DNA of 39,262 nucleotides. Source: Anaerolineae bacterium (lineage in GTDB: Bacteria; Chloroflexota; Anaerolineae; Anaerolineales; Villigracilaceae). Position numbers and translations under genes: made by a program. The notes under the pieces are model-generated. The model worked only from the letters and a program-made list of their open reading frames with translations, was not told the origin of the DNA and did no database searches. The stretch is from positions 1-39,262 of the forward strand of contig JAKLPV010000022.1 in assembly GCA_022013685.1 (NCBI GenBank). Reading direction: 5' to 3'. Shown here one piece after another: positions 7,406-16,076 of the stretch; position 1 is the first letter of the stretch; every line of letters begins with the position of its first letter.

Positions 7406-8407
7406 GGGGTTTGTCGGGGAAAGCCAGAAGATGGCAGGCGGCAAAATGTTGTTCGCCAACCTGAAGCAACGGCGGCGACTGGGTCTTGCACTTTTCGATA
7501 CGCAGGTGACAGCGCGGCTCGAAACGGCAGCCCGGAGGCAGCTCTGTCAGGCGCGGCGGCGTTCCGGGGATGGATGCCAGGCTGTGACCCGGACCCGTGG
7601 TCGGCTCATTCAGATCAGGAAAAGACTCGAGTAGTTTTTGGGTGTAAGGGTGCTGCGGGTCGTTAAAAATCACATCGACCGGGCCATATTCGGCCACCTT
7701 GCCACCGTACATGACCACCACACTGTCGCAAGTCTCAGCGACCACGCCCAGGTCGTGAGTCACCAGCACAATCGCCAGACCCAGGCGCTGCTGGATTTCC
7801 TTGAGCAGTTCCAGCACCTGGGCCTGCACCATCACATCCAGGGCCGTGGTCGGCTCGTCGGCAAACAGGATGCTCGGCGAGCAGGCCAGCGCCATGGCAA
7901 TCATCGCCCGCTGGCGCATCCCGCCCGAATACTGGAAGGGATACTGCCCGCCACGCTCACGCGGAATGCCGACCAATTCCAGCAGTTCTCCGACGCGCAG
8001 GTCAGCCTCGCGCATGGGCATCAGGCCGTGCAACAAAATTGCCTCGCGGATTTGCTCGCCCACGCGCATGACCGGATTCAAGGCGTTCATCGCGCCCTGG
8101 AAGACAATCGCCAATTCGCGCCAACGATAAGCGCGCATTTGTTTTTCGGGCAAGGCCAGCAGATTGACATCCTTGAAAAAGACCTGTCCGCTGATCTGGG
8201 CGTTGGCCGGCAGCAGGCGCAGGATCGACATCAGCGCAGTTGTCTTGCCGCAGCCCGATTCTCCCACCAGGCCGAGCGTCTGGCCGGGAAAACGTCAAAG
8301 GAGATGTCTTCCAATGCGCGCGCATGGCCTTTATGCTCCGGCAGGATGAATTCAGTATTGAGATGGCGGACACGTAAAAGCGCGGACTCAGACAAAGTGC
8401 TACGCAT
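7398..8407 (-). pseudogene. Oligopeptide/dipeptide ABC transporter ATPase (DppD/OppD type), frameshifted
   Basis: A normal DppD/OppD gene except for one missing base. From the ATG at 8407 (overlapping the permease stop by eight bases) the frame encodes MRSTLSESALLRVRHLNTEF and on to EDISFDVFP. It then breaks at the CC run 8284-8285; a third C there would continue directly into GQTLGLVGESGCGKTT. The rest (Walker A, signature SGGMRQRAM, Walker B ILFADEPTTALDV, C-terminal CRFEPRCHLRIEKC) is intact down to 7398. An internal GTG at 8267 would give a protein lacking the first strand region before Walker A. Either a real null or attenuating mutation, or a sequencing/assembly error. Confidence 0.85.
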
Positions 8408-9353
8408 GGCTGGCCTCCGCTTCGACGATTTTCGCCTCGCCCTCCAGGTGGTGGCCGGTCAGGCGTGGATTGAGCATTTCCTCGAGCACATTACCGAGCA
8501 AGACGCAGCCCAGCGAGACCCAGACGATGGCCAGTCCCGGCGGCAGGTAGAACCACCAGGCCTCGTTGCTGATGGCGTTGCGGTCGAAGGCGAAATTGAG
8601 CATTGTTCCCCAGGATGGCTGGGTCGGGTCGCCCAGGCCGAGGAAGGCCAAGCCCGATTCGATCAGGATGGCGGTCGAGAGAATTAGCACGGTATTGGCG
8701 ACGATCAACGGCATGATCTGGGGGACGATGTGCTTGCGAATGATGTGGGTATGCCCGGCTCCAATTGCCCGCGCGCGGGAAACGAACTGGCGCTCCTTGA
8801 TGCTCAATACCTGCGAGCGAACGAGGCGGGCCGTGCTCGTCCAGTATAGCAAGCCGATAACCAGGATCAAGACCGTCAGCTGTGAAATCTTCAAGTCCAT
8901 CTGGCGCAGGGTGGCAACCAGCACCAACATCAGCGGCAGATCGGGGATGACCAGCAAAACATCGGTCACGCGCATCAGCAGGTTGTCCACCCATCCGCCA
9001 AAGTAACCGGCCAGGATGCCGAGAAAGCTGCCGACAAACATGGCGATGAAACCAGCCAGGAATCCGACTGTCAACGAAATACGCGCGCCGTAAACCAGTT
9101 GAGTCCAAACGTCGCGCCCGGCATCGTCGGTGCCAAGCGGCCCGTGGACGGAGGGAGGAGCATACGTCAGCCCGCGCCCGTCCGCGTCGCGGATGACCGT
9201 AGTCGGGTCGTAAGGCGAGAGCAGCGGCGCAAACAAGGCCAGTAAAATGGCAGAAAGCACCAGCGCCGCACCGATCATCCCCATCCGGTTACGCCGGAAA
9301 GCGCGCCAGAAATCGCCAAGGTTGCGTTTGAATAGAATCCAGTTTTCGCGCAT
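8400..9353 (-). CDS. Peptide ABC transporter permease (DppC/OppC type)
   Basis: 317 aa, six membrane segments. The N-terminus NLGDFWRAFRRNRMGMIGAAL matches the OppC_N domain. The LGTDDAGRDVWTQLVYGARISLTVG stretch and the EAA loop (VSRARAIGAGHTHIIRKHIVPQ) are typical of the C-type permease. It pairs with the B-type permease encoded one base upstream. The stop overlaps the following ATPase start by eight bases, the same overlap used between the two ATPase genes. Confidence 0.93.
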   Translation of the reverse strand: MRENWILFKRNLGDFWRAFRRNRMGMIGAALVLSAILLALFAPLLSPYDPTTVIRDADGRGLTYAPPSVHGPLGTDDAGRDVWTQLVYGARISLTVGFLAGFIAMFVGSFLGILAGYFGGWVDNLLMRVTDVLLVIPDLPLMLVLVATLRQMDLKISQLTVLILVIGLLYWTSTARLVRSQVLSIKERQFVSRARAIGAGHTHIIRKHIVPQIMPLIVANTVLILSTAILIESGLAFLGLGDPTQPSWGTMLNFAFDRNAISNEAWWFYLPPGLAIVWVSLGCVLLGNVLEEMLNPRLTGHHLEGEAKIVEAEASHA

Positions 9354-9354
9354 C

Positions 9355-10332
9355 TCAATTTGCCTTTACGCGCGGGTCGAGGTAGGTGTAGAGAATATCT
9401 GCCAGCATGTTGGCAACAATGACACTGAAAGCCAGCAAAAGGAAGGCGCCTTGCAGCAGCGGGTAATCCTGCTTGACCAGGGCGGTCTGGAAGAGTTTCC
9501 CCAGACCATCGTAAGAGAAAACCGTCTCGATATAGATTGCGCCTGAAACAGTGAAGCCCAGGTTGAGCGCGATCATGGTCACAATCGGCAGCATCGCGTT
9601 TTTCAATCCATGCCGCCACAAAACCTGCCACTGACTCAAACCTTTGGCGCGAGCGGTCAGGATGTAATCTTCACTCAACACTTCAAGGATGGAAGAGCGC
9701 ATGATCAGCATGTACTCCCCCAGGTACAGAATGGTCATTGTCAGGGTTGGCAAAACCAGATGACGCGCCAGGTCTGGCAGGACGGTATAGAGCGGTTTGC
9801 CGACATTCTGCGGGCTGACGATTCCGCCCGTGGGCAGCCCCAGCCATGTGCTTCCCGCTGCCAGCAGGATGATCCCCAGCCAGAAGGTCGGCGTGGCCCA
9901 GGCGATCAACGAAAAGGTCAACGCGCTGACATCGAAGGTTGTCTTGCGCTTCCATCCCGCGAACAATCCGAGAAGGACCCCCAGGATGATCGAGAAGACC
10001 TGCCCAAGACCGATCAACAGCAAAGTGTTGCCCAGCTTGGACATCAGCACTTCAGACACCGGCCTGCGCAACGACCAGGAAACACCCAGGTTGTCGGTTG
10101 CCCACTGCCCGAGGGTCGCCACAAACTGGTCTGGAAAGATGGGCTTGTCCAGGCCAAATTGCTCACGCAACGATTGCTGCACTTCAGCGGAAATCTTGAC
10201 GTTTCGCCCGATCACCGCCCGCACAGGGTCGCCGGGCAGAATGCGAAATAGCACAAAGTTAATGATGACCACCACAAAAATGGTCAGCAGCGAAAGCAGA
10301 AGTTTGCGCAGCAGGTAATCACGACGGGACAT
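9355..10332 (-). CDS. Peptide ABC transporter permease (DppB/OppB type)
   Basis: 325 aa, six membrane segments. It opens with MSRRDYLLRKLLLSLLTIF and continues with FRILPGDPVRAVIG, the family hallmark. The EAA loop reads LTARAKGLSQWQVLWRHGLKNAMLPIVT. Its stop is one base before the C-type permease start. Forms the transmembrane heterodimer of the importer. Preceded by a spacer with a strong nested palindrome (10352-10444) that separates it from the binding-protein gene. Confidence 0.94.
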   Translation of the reverse strand: MSRRDYLLRKLLLSLLTIFVVVIINFVLFRILPGDPVRAVIGRNVKISAEVQQSLREQFGLDKPIFPDQFVATLGQWATDNLGVSWSLRRPVSEVLMSKLGNTLLLIGLGQVFSIILGVLLGLFAGWKRKTTFDVSALTFSLIAWATPTFWLGIILLAAGSTWLGLPTGGIVSPQNVGKPLYTVLPDLARHLVLPTLTMTILYLGEYMLIMRSSILEVLSEDYILTARAKGLSQWQVLWRHGLKNAMLPIVTMIALNLGFTVSGAIYIETVFSYDGLGKLFQTALVKQDYPLLQGAFLLLAFSVIVANMLADILYTYLDPRVKAN

Positions 10333-10351
10333 TGAGATTCTCGCAAATCAC

Positions 10352-10444
10352 AAAGACACGAAACAACCGGTGAGTCCGAAGACTCCCAAGTCTGGGAGTC
10401 AAAAGCTCCGGACTCTCGACTCCCAATTTCAATTTCGTGTCTTT
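10352..10444. repeat. Nested palindromic element between binding-protein and permease genes
   Basis: Outer arms AAAGACACGAAA (10352-10363) and TTTCGTGTCTTT (10433-10444) pair over 12 bp. Inside, GAGTCCG (10372-10378) pairs with CGGACTC (10409-10415) and GACTCCCA (10381-10388) with TGGGAGTC (10393-10400). Likely an mRNA-stabilising or processing hairpin that lets the binding protein be made in excess, and possibly a dispersed repeat. Confidence 0.75.
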
Positions 10445-10456
10445 ATAAAAAGGTTT

Positions 10457-12082
10457 CTACTTGACTGGTTCGACATTGAGCAGTGACTGGAAAGAGTCGA
10501 TGCCAAGCGGGGATTCGATAAAACCGGTGAACCGGTCAGAGCGATAAGCTTGCAGGATATTGCCATACCACAAAACAATGTAGGGTCTGTCGTTGAAAAC
10601 CATTTCCTGCATCTGCCAGATAATTTTCTGGCGTTCAGTTTCGTCAATCACAATTTGCTGCTCGGCATAAAGCTGGTCATACTCCGGGTTGGAATAGCCG
10701 CTGTCACTCCAGCCGCCCTCCGCATACTGGTCACTGGTCATCACGCTCAACATAAAGTCCGGGTCAGGGTCAGAGCCCCAGCCCCAGATGACCATGTCAT
10801 AATCGGCGTTCGGGTTGGTCGCCACCACCAAGCTGTCCGGGTCAACGGAGGACGGAGTAACCTGCATCCCAACTTCCTTGAGCCAATTGGCAATCATATC
10901 TGCCGCTCGAGGATAGCTGGCCTGATCCGATGGAAACTGCAGGCGGAATTCCAGGCGCACACCATCTTTCTCCCGCACGCCGTCGGAGCCCAAAACGTAA
11001 CCGGCCTCGTCCAGGATGCGGTTGGCTTCTGCAATATCGAACTTGACATCAGGCAAATCCTTATTGAACCAGAATCCGCCGCCAAGCGTTGGCGGGATAA
11101 TCGAAACACCAGGAACGCCGTAACCCAGCAAAACAACATCGACCAGGTCCATTTTGTTGATAGCGGTTGCAATCGCCAGGCGCACCTGCGGATCGGTAAT
11201 GGCCGGGTTGCGATTGGGGGTCGGATCATGACCTTCTGGCGCAGAGTTTAGAATCAGTTCGGTCAATGAACGGCCCGGCAGGGAAACGGCCTTGACATTT
11301 TCAAAGGCAGCCACCGCCGTAAAAGCGCTATCAGGCACTTCGGAGGCCAGATCAATATCGCCAACCTTCAAAGCCTGGATGAGCGCATCGCTGTTGTCGA
11401 AAGTCTGGTAAATGATCTGATCAATTTTAGCCCTGCCTTCGAAATAGTCAGGGTTGGCATCCAACAGGATGACACGCTGATCTTTATCAAGTGTGTTGAT
11501 CTTGAAAGGGCCGGTGCCAACCGGGCTGAAGTTGGTGAAGTTTTGCAAATCTTCAGGAGTGGTAAATTCCTCGAAGTCTTTGGGGTAAACAATGTAAAGG
11601 AAAGAAACCCGGTAATCCATATTGCTGATCGGGTATTCAACCTGGATTTCCAATGTGGTTGCATCGACCGCGCGCGCCTCGACGAAGCCAATGATGTAGC
11701 TATAATTGGTGACCCAGCCGTCAGAATTGGTGATGAAGGCGTTGATGTTCCAGGCAATCTGTTCAGCCGTTAACGATTCGCCGTTATGCCACTTGATGCC
11801 GGGCCGCAGATTGTACGTCCACACCAGGCCATCGTCTGATACTGACCAGGTCTCAGCCAGCAGGCCGATATAATCACCGTCCGGTCCTTCGGTGGTCAAG
11901 GTTGAGTAAACATAGTCGAACATGGTATAGGATTCGGTCAGGAAAGCGTAGGCCGGATTCAGGGTGTCTGGAAAACCCAGCCAGCCAACCCGCACGCTGG
12001 CCTGCGCCGATTCCGCAGGAGCGCCGCTGCAAGCCGCAAGCAGCAAAACAACGATCAGCAAAGCAAAAATATTTTTAGACAT
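10457..12082 (-). CDS. Peptide ABC transporter substrate-binding lipoprotein (family 5 SBP)
   Basis: 541 aa from the ATG at 12082, chosen because AAGGAGG (12091-12097) lies eight bases upstream; the frame stays open to 12280 but without a ribosome site. The N-terminus MSKNIFALLIVVLLLAAC is a lipoprotein signal with lipobox LAAC. The mature region matches the DppA/OppA family: LAETWSVSDDGLVWTYNLRP, KWHNGESLTAEQIAWNINAF and GTGPFKI. It captures peptides or a similar solute outside the membrane and delivers them to the adjacent permeases. First gene of the operon. Specificity cannot be read from sequence. Confidence 0.93.
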   Translation of the reverse strand: MSKNIFALLIVVLLLAACSGAPAESAQASVRVGWLGFPDTLNPAYAFLTESYTMFDYVYSTLTTEGPDGDYIGLLAETWSVSDDGLVWTYNLRPGIKWHNGESLTAEQIAWNINAFITNSDGWVTNYSYIIGFVEARAVDATTLEIQVEYPISNMDYRVSFLYIVYPKDFEEFTTPEDLQNFTNFSPVGTGPFKINTLDKDQRVILLDANPDYFEGRAKIDQIIYQTFDNSDALIQALKVGDIDLASEVPDSAFTAVAAFENVKAVSLPGRSLTELILNSAPEGHDPTPNRNPAITDPQVRLAIATAINKMDLVDVVLLGYGVPGVSIIPPTLGGGFWFNKDLPDVKFDIAEANRILDEAGYVLGSDGVREKDGVRLEFRLQFPSDQASYPRAADMIANWLKEVGMQVTPSSVDPDSLVVATNPNADYDMVIWGWGSDPDPDFMLSVMTSDQYAEGGWSDSGYSNPEYDQLYAEQQIVIDETERQKIIWQMQEMVFNDRPYIVLWYGNILQAYRSDRFTGFIESPLGIDSFQSLLNVEPVK

Positions 12083-12212
12083 TAGGTAATCCTCCTTGGC
12101 GTTTGAAACAAAAAAACAGGTGGAACGAAGGAACCGTTCACCAACCTGCTTTCCGGCAAAAAGATAGAAAATACGCAATATAAAAAATGTCCAATTTCTC
12201 GCCTCCGCATTC

Positions 12213-12240
12213 ATTTTACATGATATTTGCAGGCTGGCAA
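12213..12240 (-). promoter_or_regulatory. Predicted promoter of the peptide-importer operon
   Basis: Minus strand TTGCCA (12235-12240), 16-base spacer, TAAAAT (12213-12218), about 130 bases before the binding-protein ATG. The rest of the 226-base divergent region is A+T-rich; a TATACT at 12285-12290 with no clear -35 may serve the divergent peptidase gene. Confidence 0.45.
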
Positions 12241-12308
12241 TAAAAATTGCGCAAATTATCCAGGCAATTTTTGCAGACATCTCGTATACTTAAGGAGTGG
12301 AGGAAAGC

Positions 12309-14162
12309 ATGTCAAAGATCATTCCCGTAACCGAAAAATACGAGCGCAACGGCTGGCCGTCCATCCCACGCCCGGATCTCAAATCACCTGACGGCTGGAG
12401 CCTTTCACTGATCACCGCCCAGGAGCGCATCCGCAACCACAAGCTCTCGCCGGACGGCAAAACGATCGCCTTTATCAAGGATGACGGCCATCTCTCGGAT
12501 GTCTTCACCCTTCCCACCGTTGGCGGCTGGCCGGCGCGCATCACCACCCAGCGCGGCCTGGTCGCCTACTGGGACGATGAAATCCCGCAATGGTCGCCAG
12601 ACGGCCGCTGGCTGGCCTTTGGCCTCGATGGACACGTTCACATCGTGCCTGCTGCCGGGGGATTGCCCAAAAAGCTGACCGACTTCACCGAATCGGCCAG
12701 CAGCCCAAAGTGGATGCCAGATTCACGCCAAATCATCGTCAGCGTCACCCGACACGAAGCGAACCAGTTGGTTATGACCGACCTCGACGGGACCTGGCCG
12801 CGCCAACTGACCAACGATGCCGACGGCGACCACTGGCAACCCGAACCCAGCCCGAATGGCAAATCGGTGGTTTTTGCGCTGCGCCGTTTCAATGATCTGA
12901 ACCGCAGCGACATCTGCCTGCTCGATCTGGAGACGGATCAAACCCGCACGCTCTACGGCCTGGACAAAATCCGCGCCTGGCAGCCGCGCTTCTCACCGGA
13001 TGGCGCCCAAATCGCCTTTACCAGTGAACAGGGCGGCTGGACTGATCTCTGGCTGGTCCGCCCGGATGGCGAGGGCTTGCGGCAACTTTCCAAATTGGGC
13101 GCGGACATTATCCAGCACGAGTGGTCACCGGGTGGCAAGAGCCTGGCGGTCATCGTCAATCGCGGTGGCGCCTTCCATCTCGGCTTGCTGGACGCCCAAA
13201 GCGGCCAATACAGTGAGCTGCGCGCAGGGAACGGACTGCATACCAATCCATACTTCACGCCGGATGGCGCGCGCCTGACCTTCGAATACGAAAATCCGCT
13301 TCAGCCGCCGGAAATTTACCAGATCGACCTGGCAACCAAAGCGGTCAGCCAGTTAACCTTTTCCTTTATCCCGGCCCTGGCGGCCAACCGGCTGGTCATG
13401 CCCGAAACGGTCAGCTACAAATCCTTCGATGGGCTGGAAATACCGGCTTTTCTGTACCGGCCGCACCAGCCCAACGGCGCGGCCATCGTCCACCCGCACG
13501 GCGGCCCTTCGTCACAATACGCCTTTGAGTGGGATGTGCTGGCGCAGTACCTGGTCGCCAAGGGTTACACATTCATCGCACCCAATTACCGCGGCTCTAC
13601 CGGCTACGGCATCCCGTTCGAACACGCCAACTACAACGACTGGGGCGGCGGCGACACGCGCGACTGCATCGCAGCCACAAAATATCTCCAAAGCCTGCCG
13701 GGCATCGACCCGGCCCGCATCGCCAGCATGGGCGGCAGCTATGGCGGCTACATGACCATGTGCGTGCTCGCGCGCGACCTGGAATATAACTTTGCCTGCG
13801 GCATTGCGAAATATGGCGACAGCAACCTGCTCAGTTCCTGGGCGCAATGCAAACGCGAACTGCGCCTGTATACCGAGATCTTCCTCGGCCACCCGGCCAA
13901 AAATCGCGCTGTGTACCAGGCCGGCTCGCCCATCGACGATTTTCACAACATCCGCAAGCCCGTCCTGCTGCTGCACGGGCTGGAAGATGATGTTGTGCCG
14001 CCCGAAGCATCCGAAGAGATCGTCCACGAACTGAAACGGCTCGACAAAACCTACGAGTACAAAACCTACCCTGGCGAACCGCACGGCTTCTTGATGCGGG
14101 CAACACAACTGGATGTCTACGAACGCCTTGAGCGCTTTCTCGATTGGTATTTGTTGCCATAA
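12309..14162 (+). CDS. S9 family peptidase (prolyl oligopeptidase / acylaminoacyl-peptidase-like)
   Basis: 617-aa serine peptidase starting at the ATG at 12309 (GGAGG at 12299-12303, spacing five; an in-frame GTG at 12297 would overlap that site). The N-terminal half is a beta-propeller with repeated WSPDGRWLAF / FSPDGAQIAFTSE type PD40 blades. The C-terminal alpha/beta hydrolase has S477 in MGGSYGGYM, D560 in LHGLED and H592 in EPHGF. No signal peptide, so cytoplasmic. It diverges from the peptide-importer operon, which fits a role in breaking down imported oligopeptides. Confidence 0.93.
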   Translation: MSKIIPVTEKYERNGWPSIPRPDLKSPDGWSLSLITAQERIRNHKLSPDGKTIAFIKDDGHLSDVFTLPTVGGWPARITTQRGLVAYWDDEIPQWSPDGRWLAFGLDGHVHIVPAAGGLPKKLTDFTESASSPKWMPDSRQIIVSVTRHEANQLVMTDLDGTWPRQLTNDADGDHWQPEPSPNGKSVVFALRRFNDLNRSDICLLDLETDQTRTLYGLDKIRAWQPRFSPDGAQIAFTSEQGGWTDLWLVRPDGEGLRQLSKLGADIIQHEWSPGGKSLAVIVNRGGAFHLGLLDAQSGQYSELRAGNGLHTNPYFTPDGARLTFEYENPLQPPEIYQIDLATKAVSQLTFSFIPALAANRLVMPETVSYKSFDGLEIPAFLYRPHQPNGAAIVHPHGGPSSQYAFEWDVLAQYLVAKGYTFIAPNYRGSTGYGIPFEHANYNDWGGGDTRDCIAATKYLQSLPGIDPARIASMGGSYGGYMTMCVLARDLEYNFACGIAKYGDSNLLSSWAQCKRELRLYTEIFLGHPAKNRAVYQAGSPIDDFHNIRKPVLLLHGLEDDVVPPEASEEIVHELKRLDKTYEYKTYPGEPHGFLMRATQLDVYERLERFLDWYLLP

Positions 14163-14217
14163 ATTGCAATAAAACTGCCAACACTTATTGGCTACACGCT
14201 TATCTTGGGTAAAATAA

Positions 14218-15360
14218 ATGGCTGAATTTTTCCGCTTTGACGATCTGACCTGGCCCGAAGTGGCCGATCTGCCCCGCGACCTGCCCCTGATCCTGCCGCT
14301 CGGAACGGGCTACCCTGAACCTGTCCTCGAAAAAGCCCTGGACTACCCAACCCATATCGGATTGCTGCCAGCCTTTCCGTTTGGCTGGCCCGGCTCCGAG
14401 CTGGAGCTGCCGGCGCCAATACTGGCGGCTTATATAAAAAACCTGCTCGACTCCCTGCGCGAGGACGGCTTCAGCCGCGTCTACGCGCTGACCCCGCCCG
14501 AAATCGATCTCGGACTGGCAGATTCGCAGCTTCGTATCAAACCCGACCAGGGAAATCTGGCGCTTCCCCCGCAGACAGAACTGAACAAAGTCATCCTGAT
14601 GCCGATCGGTCACACCGAGCAACACTCTCTGCACCTGCCGCTCTCGGTCGATACCATGATTATCGAAGCAATCGCCAAGGGTGCTGTAAAATCGGCCCCT
14701 GATATTGGCTACACGCTGCCAGTCATGCCATACGGTGTCAGCACGCATCGCGAAGCCTTTGCCGGGACGATGAATGCCGGGGGCCGGGCCTTCGAGGACT
14801 TCTGGCTGGCGGTGGTGGATGCGCTCGTTGCACACGGATTTAACCGTTTTTACCTGATGAGCGGCCACGGCGGCAACTGTTCGTTCCTGGTCAATGTGGT
14901 CAAATACGCCGGGGATCGGCATAAACGCATCTTTTGTGCAACGGCCTGGCTGCACACCTCCGGCCCGACCGGCGTGGCTGCACTCGAAAAATACCGCGAA
15001 TCCAAAATCGGCGGAATGGGACACGCCTGCGAACTGGAAACATCGATGGCGCTGGCCCTGCGCCCCGATCTTGTCCACATGGAAAGAGTCAAAGACGATA
15101 CCGATTTCGTTGCCACCCCCAACTACTACATGGACTGGGTCGAGGGCGGCGCGCTCGTGGCGAATCCGCCCTGGGACGATGATTCAGTCTATGGGGCGTA
15201 CGGCGCGGGCAGCCTCGGAACAGCGGAAAAAGGCCAGATATGGCTGGAGGCCGCAATAGCGGAAAAAGTCCAGCACATCCACGAAATCCACGAACAACAT
15301 CGATTGCGGGATGCGCGCCGCGAGGTCGGCTACGGAAATTGGGGAAATTTAATTGCTTGA
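14218..15360 (+). CDS. Creatininase-family amidohydrolase with degenerate N-terminal half-repeat
   Basis: 380 aa. The complete catalytic domain starts near residue 120: MPIGHTEQHSLHLPLSVDTM (metal-binding E-x-H and D), SGHGGN and GHACELETS correspond to the metal ligands of creatininase-family enzymes (creatinine amidohydrolase, MftE, FAPy deformylase). The first 110 or so residues look like an extra, degraded copy of the same fold: LTWPEV, LILPLGTG, LLPAFPFG and GFSRVYALTPPE occupy the positions of PxGxxEQH, the LPxxxYG strand and the HGGN strand, but without metal ligands. No Shine-Dalgarno is visible. Substrate unknown. Transcribed with, or just after, the S9 peptidase (55-base gap). Confidence 0.85.
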   Translation: MAEFFRFDDLTWPEVADLPRDLPLILPLGTGYPEPVLEKALDYPTHIGLLPAFPFGWPGSELELPAPILAAYIKNLLDSLREDGFSRVYALTPPEIDLGLADSQLRIKPDQGNLALPPQTELNKVILMPIGHTEQHSLHLPLSVDTMIIEAIAKGAVKSAPDIGYTLPVMPYGVSTHREAFAGTMNAGGRAFEDFWLAVVDALVAHGFNRFYLMSGHGGNCSFLVNVVKYAGDRHKRIFCATAWLHTSGPTGVAALEKYRESKIGGMGHACELETSMALALRPDLVHMERVKDDTDFVATPNYYMDWVEGGALVANPPWDDDSVYGAYGAGSLGTAEKGQIWLEAAIAEKVQHIHEIHEQHRLRDARREVGYGNWGNLIA

Positions 15361-15384
15361 CAGCATAGAGAAGGCGATTATAAT
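15357..15384 (+). promoter_or_regulatory. Consensus promoter of tRNA-Leu
   Basis: TTGACA (15357-15362), 16-base spacer, TATAAT (15379-15384). The -35 box contains the TGA stop codon (15358-15360) of the preceding gene. Start point expected near 15391, about seven bases before the mature tRNA. Confidence 0.9.
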
Positions 15385-15397
15385 ACTCCCCTGCTGC

Positions 15398-15479
15398 GCG
15401 CTGGTGCTGGAATTGGCAGACAGGCATGGTTGAGGGCCATGTGCCGCGAGGCGTGGAGGTTCAAGTCCTCTCCAGCGCA
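15398..15479 (+). tRNA. tRNA-Leu (anticodon GAG)
   Basis: 82-base class II tRNA. The acceptor stem GCGCTGG (15398-15404) pairs with CCAGCGC (15472-15478), discriminator A. The anticodon arm CATGG-TTGAGGG-CCATG gives anticodon GAG, reading CUC/CUU. The long variable arm GCC-GCGA-GGC is typical of leucine tRNAs, and the T-loop is TTCAAGT. CCA is not encoded. Confidence 0.96.
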
Positions 15480-15484
15480 CAAGA

Positions 15485-15522
15485 AAACGTCAGGATAAGG
15501 TGCTTACCTTGTCCTGACGTTT
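15485..15522. terminator. Strong bidirectional terminator after tRNA-Leu
   Basis: A 17-base arm (15485-15501, starting AAACGTCAGGA) pairs with 15506-15522 (ending TCCTGACGTTT) with a single G-U, around a GCTT tetraloop. It ends the tRNA transcript and, on the other strand with its U-rich tail, the cohesin gene cluster. Confidence 0.88.
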
Positions 15523-15545
15523 GGTTTAACAAACCCGCGTCGTAT

Positions 15546-16052
15546 CTACGGAACAGTGCGCACAGTCAACTCGCCCAACGCCACCGGGATGGCATTGCCA
15601 TCAGAATCTGCGAGCAATGCGCCGAGCGATGCCGCCGGAGTAGCTCGAAACCAAATGGGCGAATCACCACCGGCCCTGGCGCGAAATTCGATCACCAACA
15701 GCGCCCCACTGCCCTGCACCGCCGGCTGGCCGATCTGGGCAACAGCGTAATCGATTGTCCCGGCTGCATTATCGAAGACATTCTGGACAATAAAATCGGG
15801 CTGCAAAAAATCACCCGGCTGCAGGGCGACCACTTCCAACACAGCCGGGTCAAAGGACAGGTGCGCTTCTGCTGCCGTCAGGTTGCTCACATTCTCTGCC
15901 TGCAAAGTTATCGTAAACGACTGGCCAACCTGCACCGAAGCGGCGCTGGAAGATGTCAGATTCAGCGCAGGCTCCGATGAACAGGATGCCAGCAAAAGGG
16001 TGAGAAACCCTATTACCGGGTTGAAATGCGGCAGACGGCGGCAAAGTTTCAT
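15546..16052 (-). CDS. Cohesin-domain lipoprotein
   Basis: 168 aa. The N-terminal signal ends in the lipobox LLASC (C24), so the protein should be lipid-anchored to the outer face of the membrane. The remainder (about 30-166) is one cohesin-type beta-sandwich: VQVGQSFTITLQAENVSNL, AEAHLSFDPAVLEVV, then GTIDYAVAQ and LLVIEFRARA. It is closely similar to the cohesin domain of the next gene upstream (both contain HLSFD-AVLEVV and GTIDYAVAQ), so the two are tandem duplicates. Cohesins bind dockerin modules, and a dockerin protein is encoded two genes upstream. Last gene of the trio. Confidence 0.85.
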   Translation of the reverse strand: MKLCRRLPHFNPVIGFLTLLLASCSSEPALNLTSSSAASVQVGQSFTITLQAENVSNLTAAEAHLSFDPAVLEVVALQPGDFLQPDFIVQNVFDNAAGTIDYAVAQIGQPAVQGSGALLVIEFRARAGGDSPIWFRATPAASLGALLADSDGNAIPVALGELTVRTVP

Positions 16053-16076
16053 TTCACATCCCTACTATCAAACATT

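Noticed and set aside
7638-8687. 349-codon open frame on the plus strand
   Set aside because: It is antisense to the importer ATPase and permease genes, which have unmistakable family motifs; long antisense frames are expected in G+C-rich coding DNA.
14200-15078. 292-codon open frame on the minus strand
   Set aside because: Antisense to the creatininase-family gene; no family features and no ribosome site.
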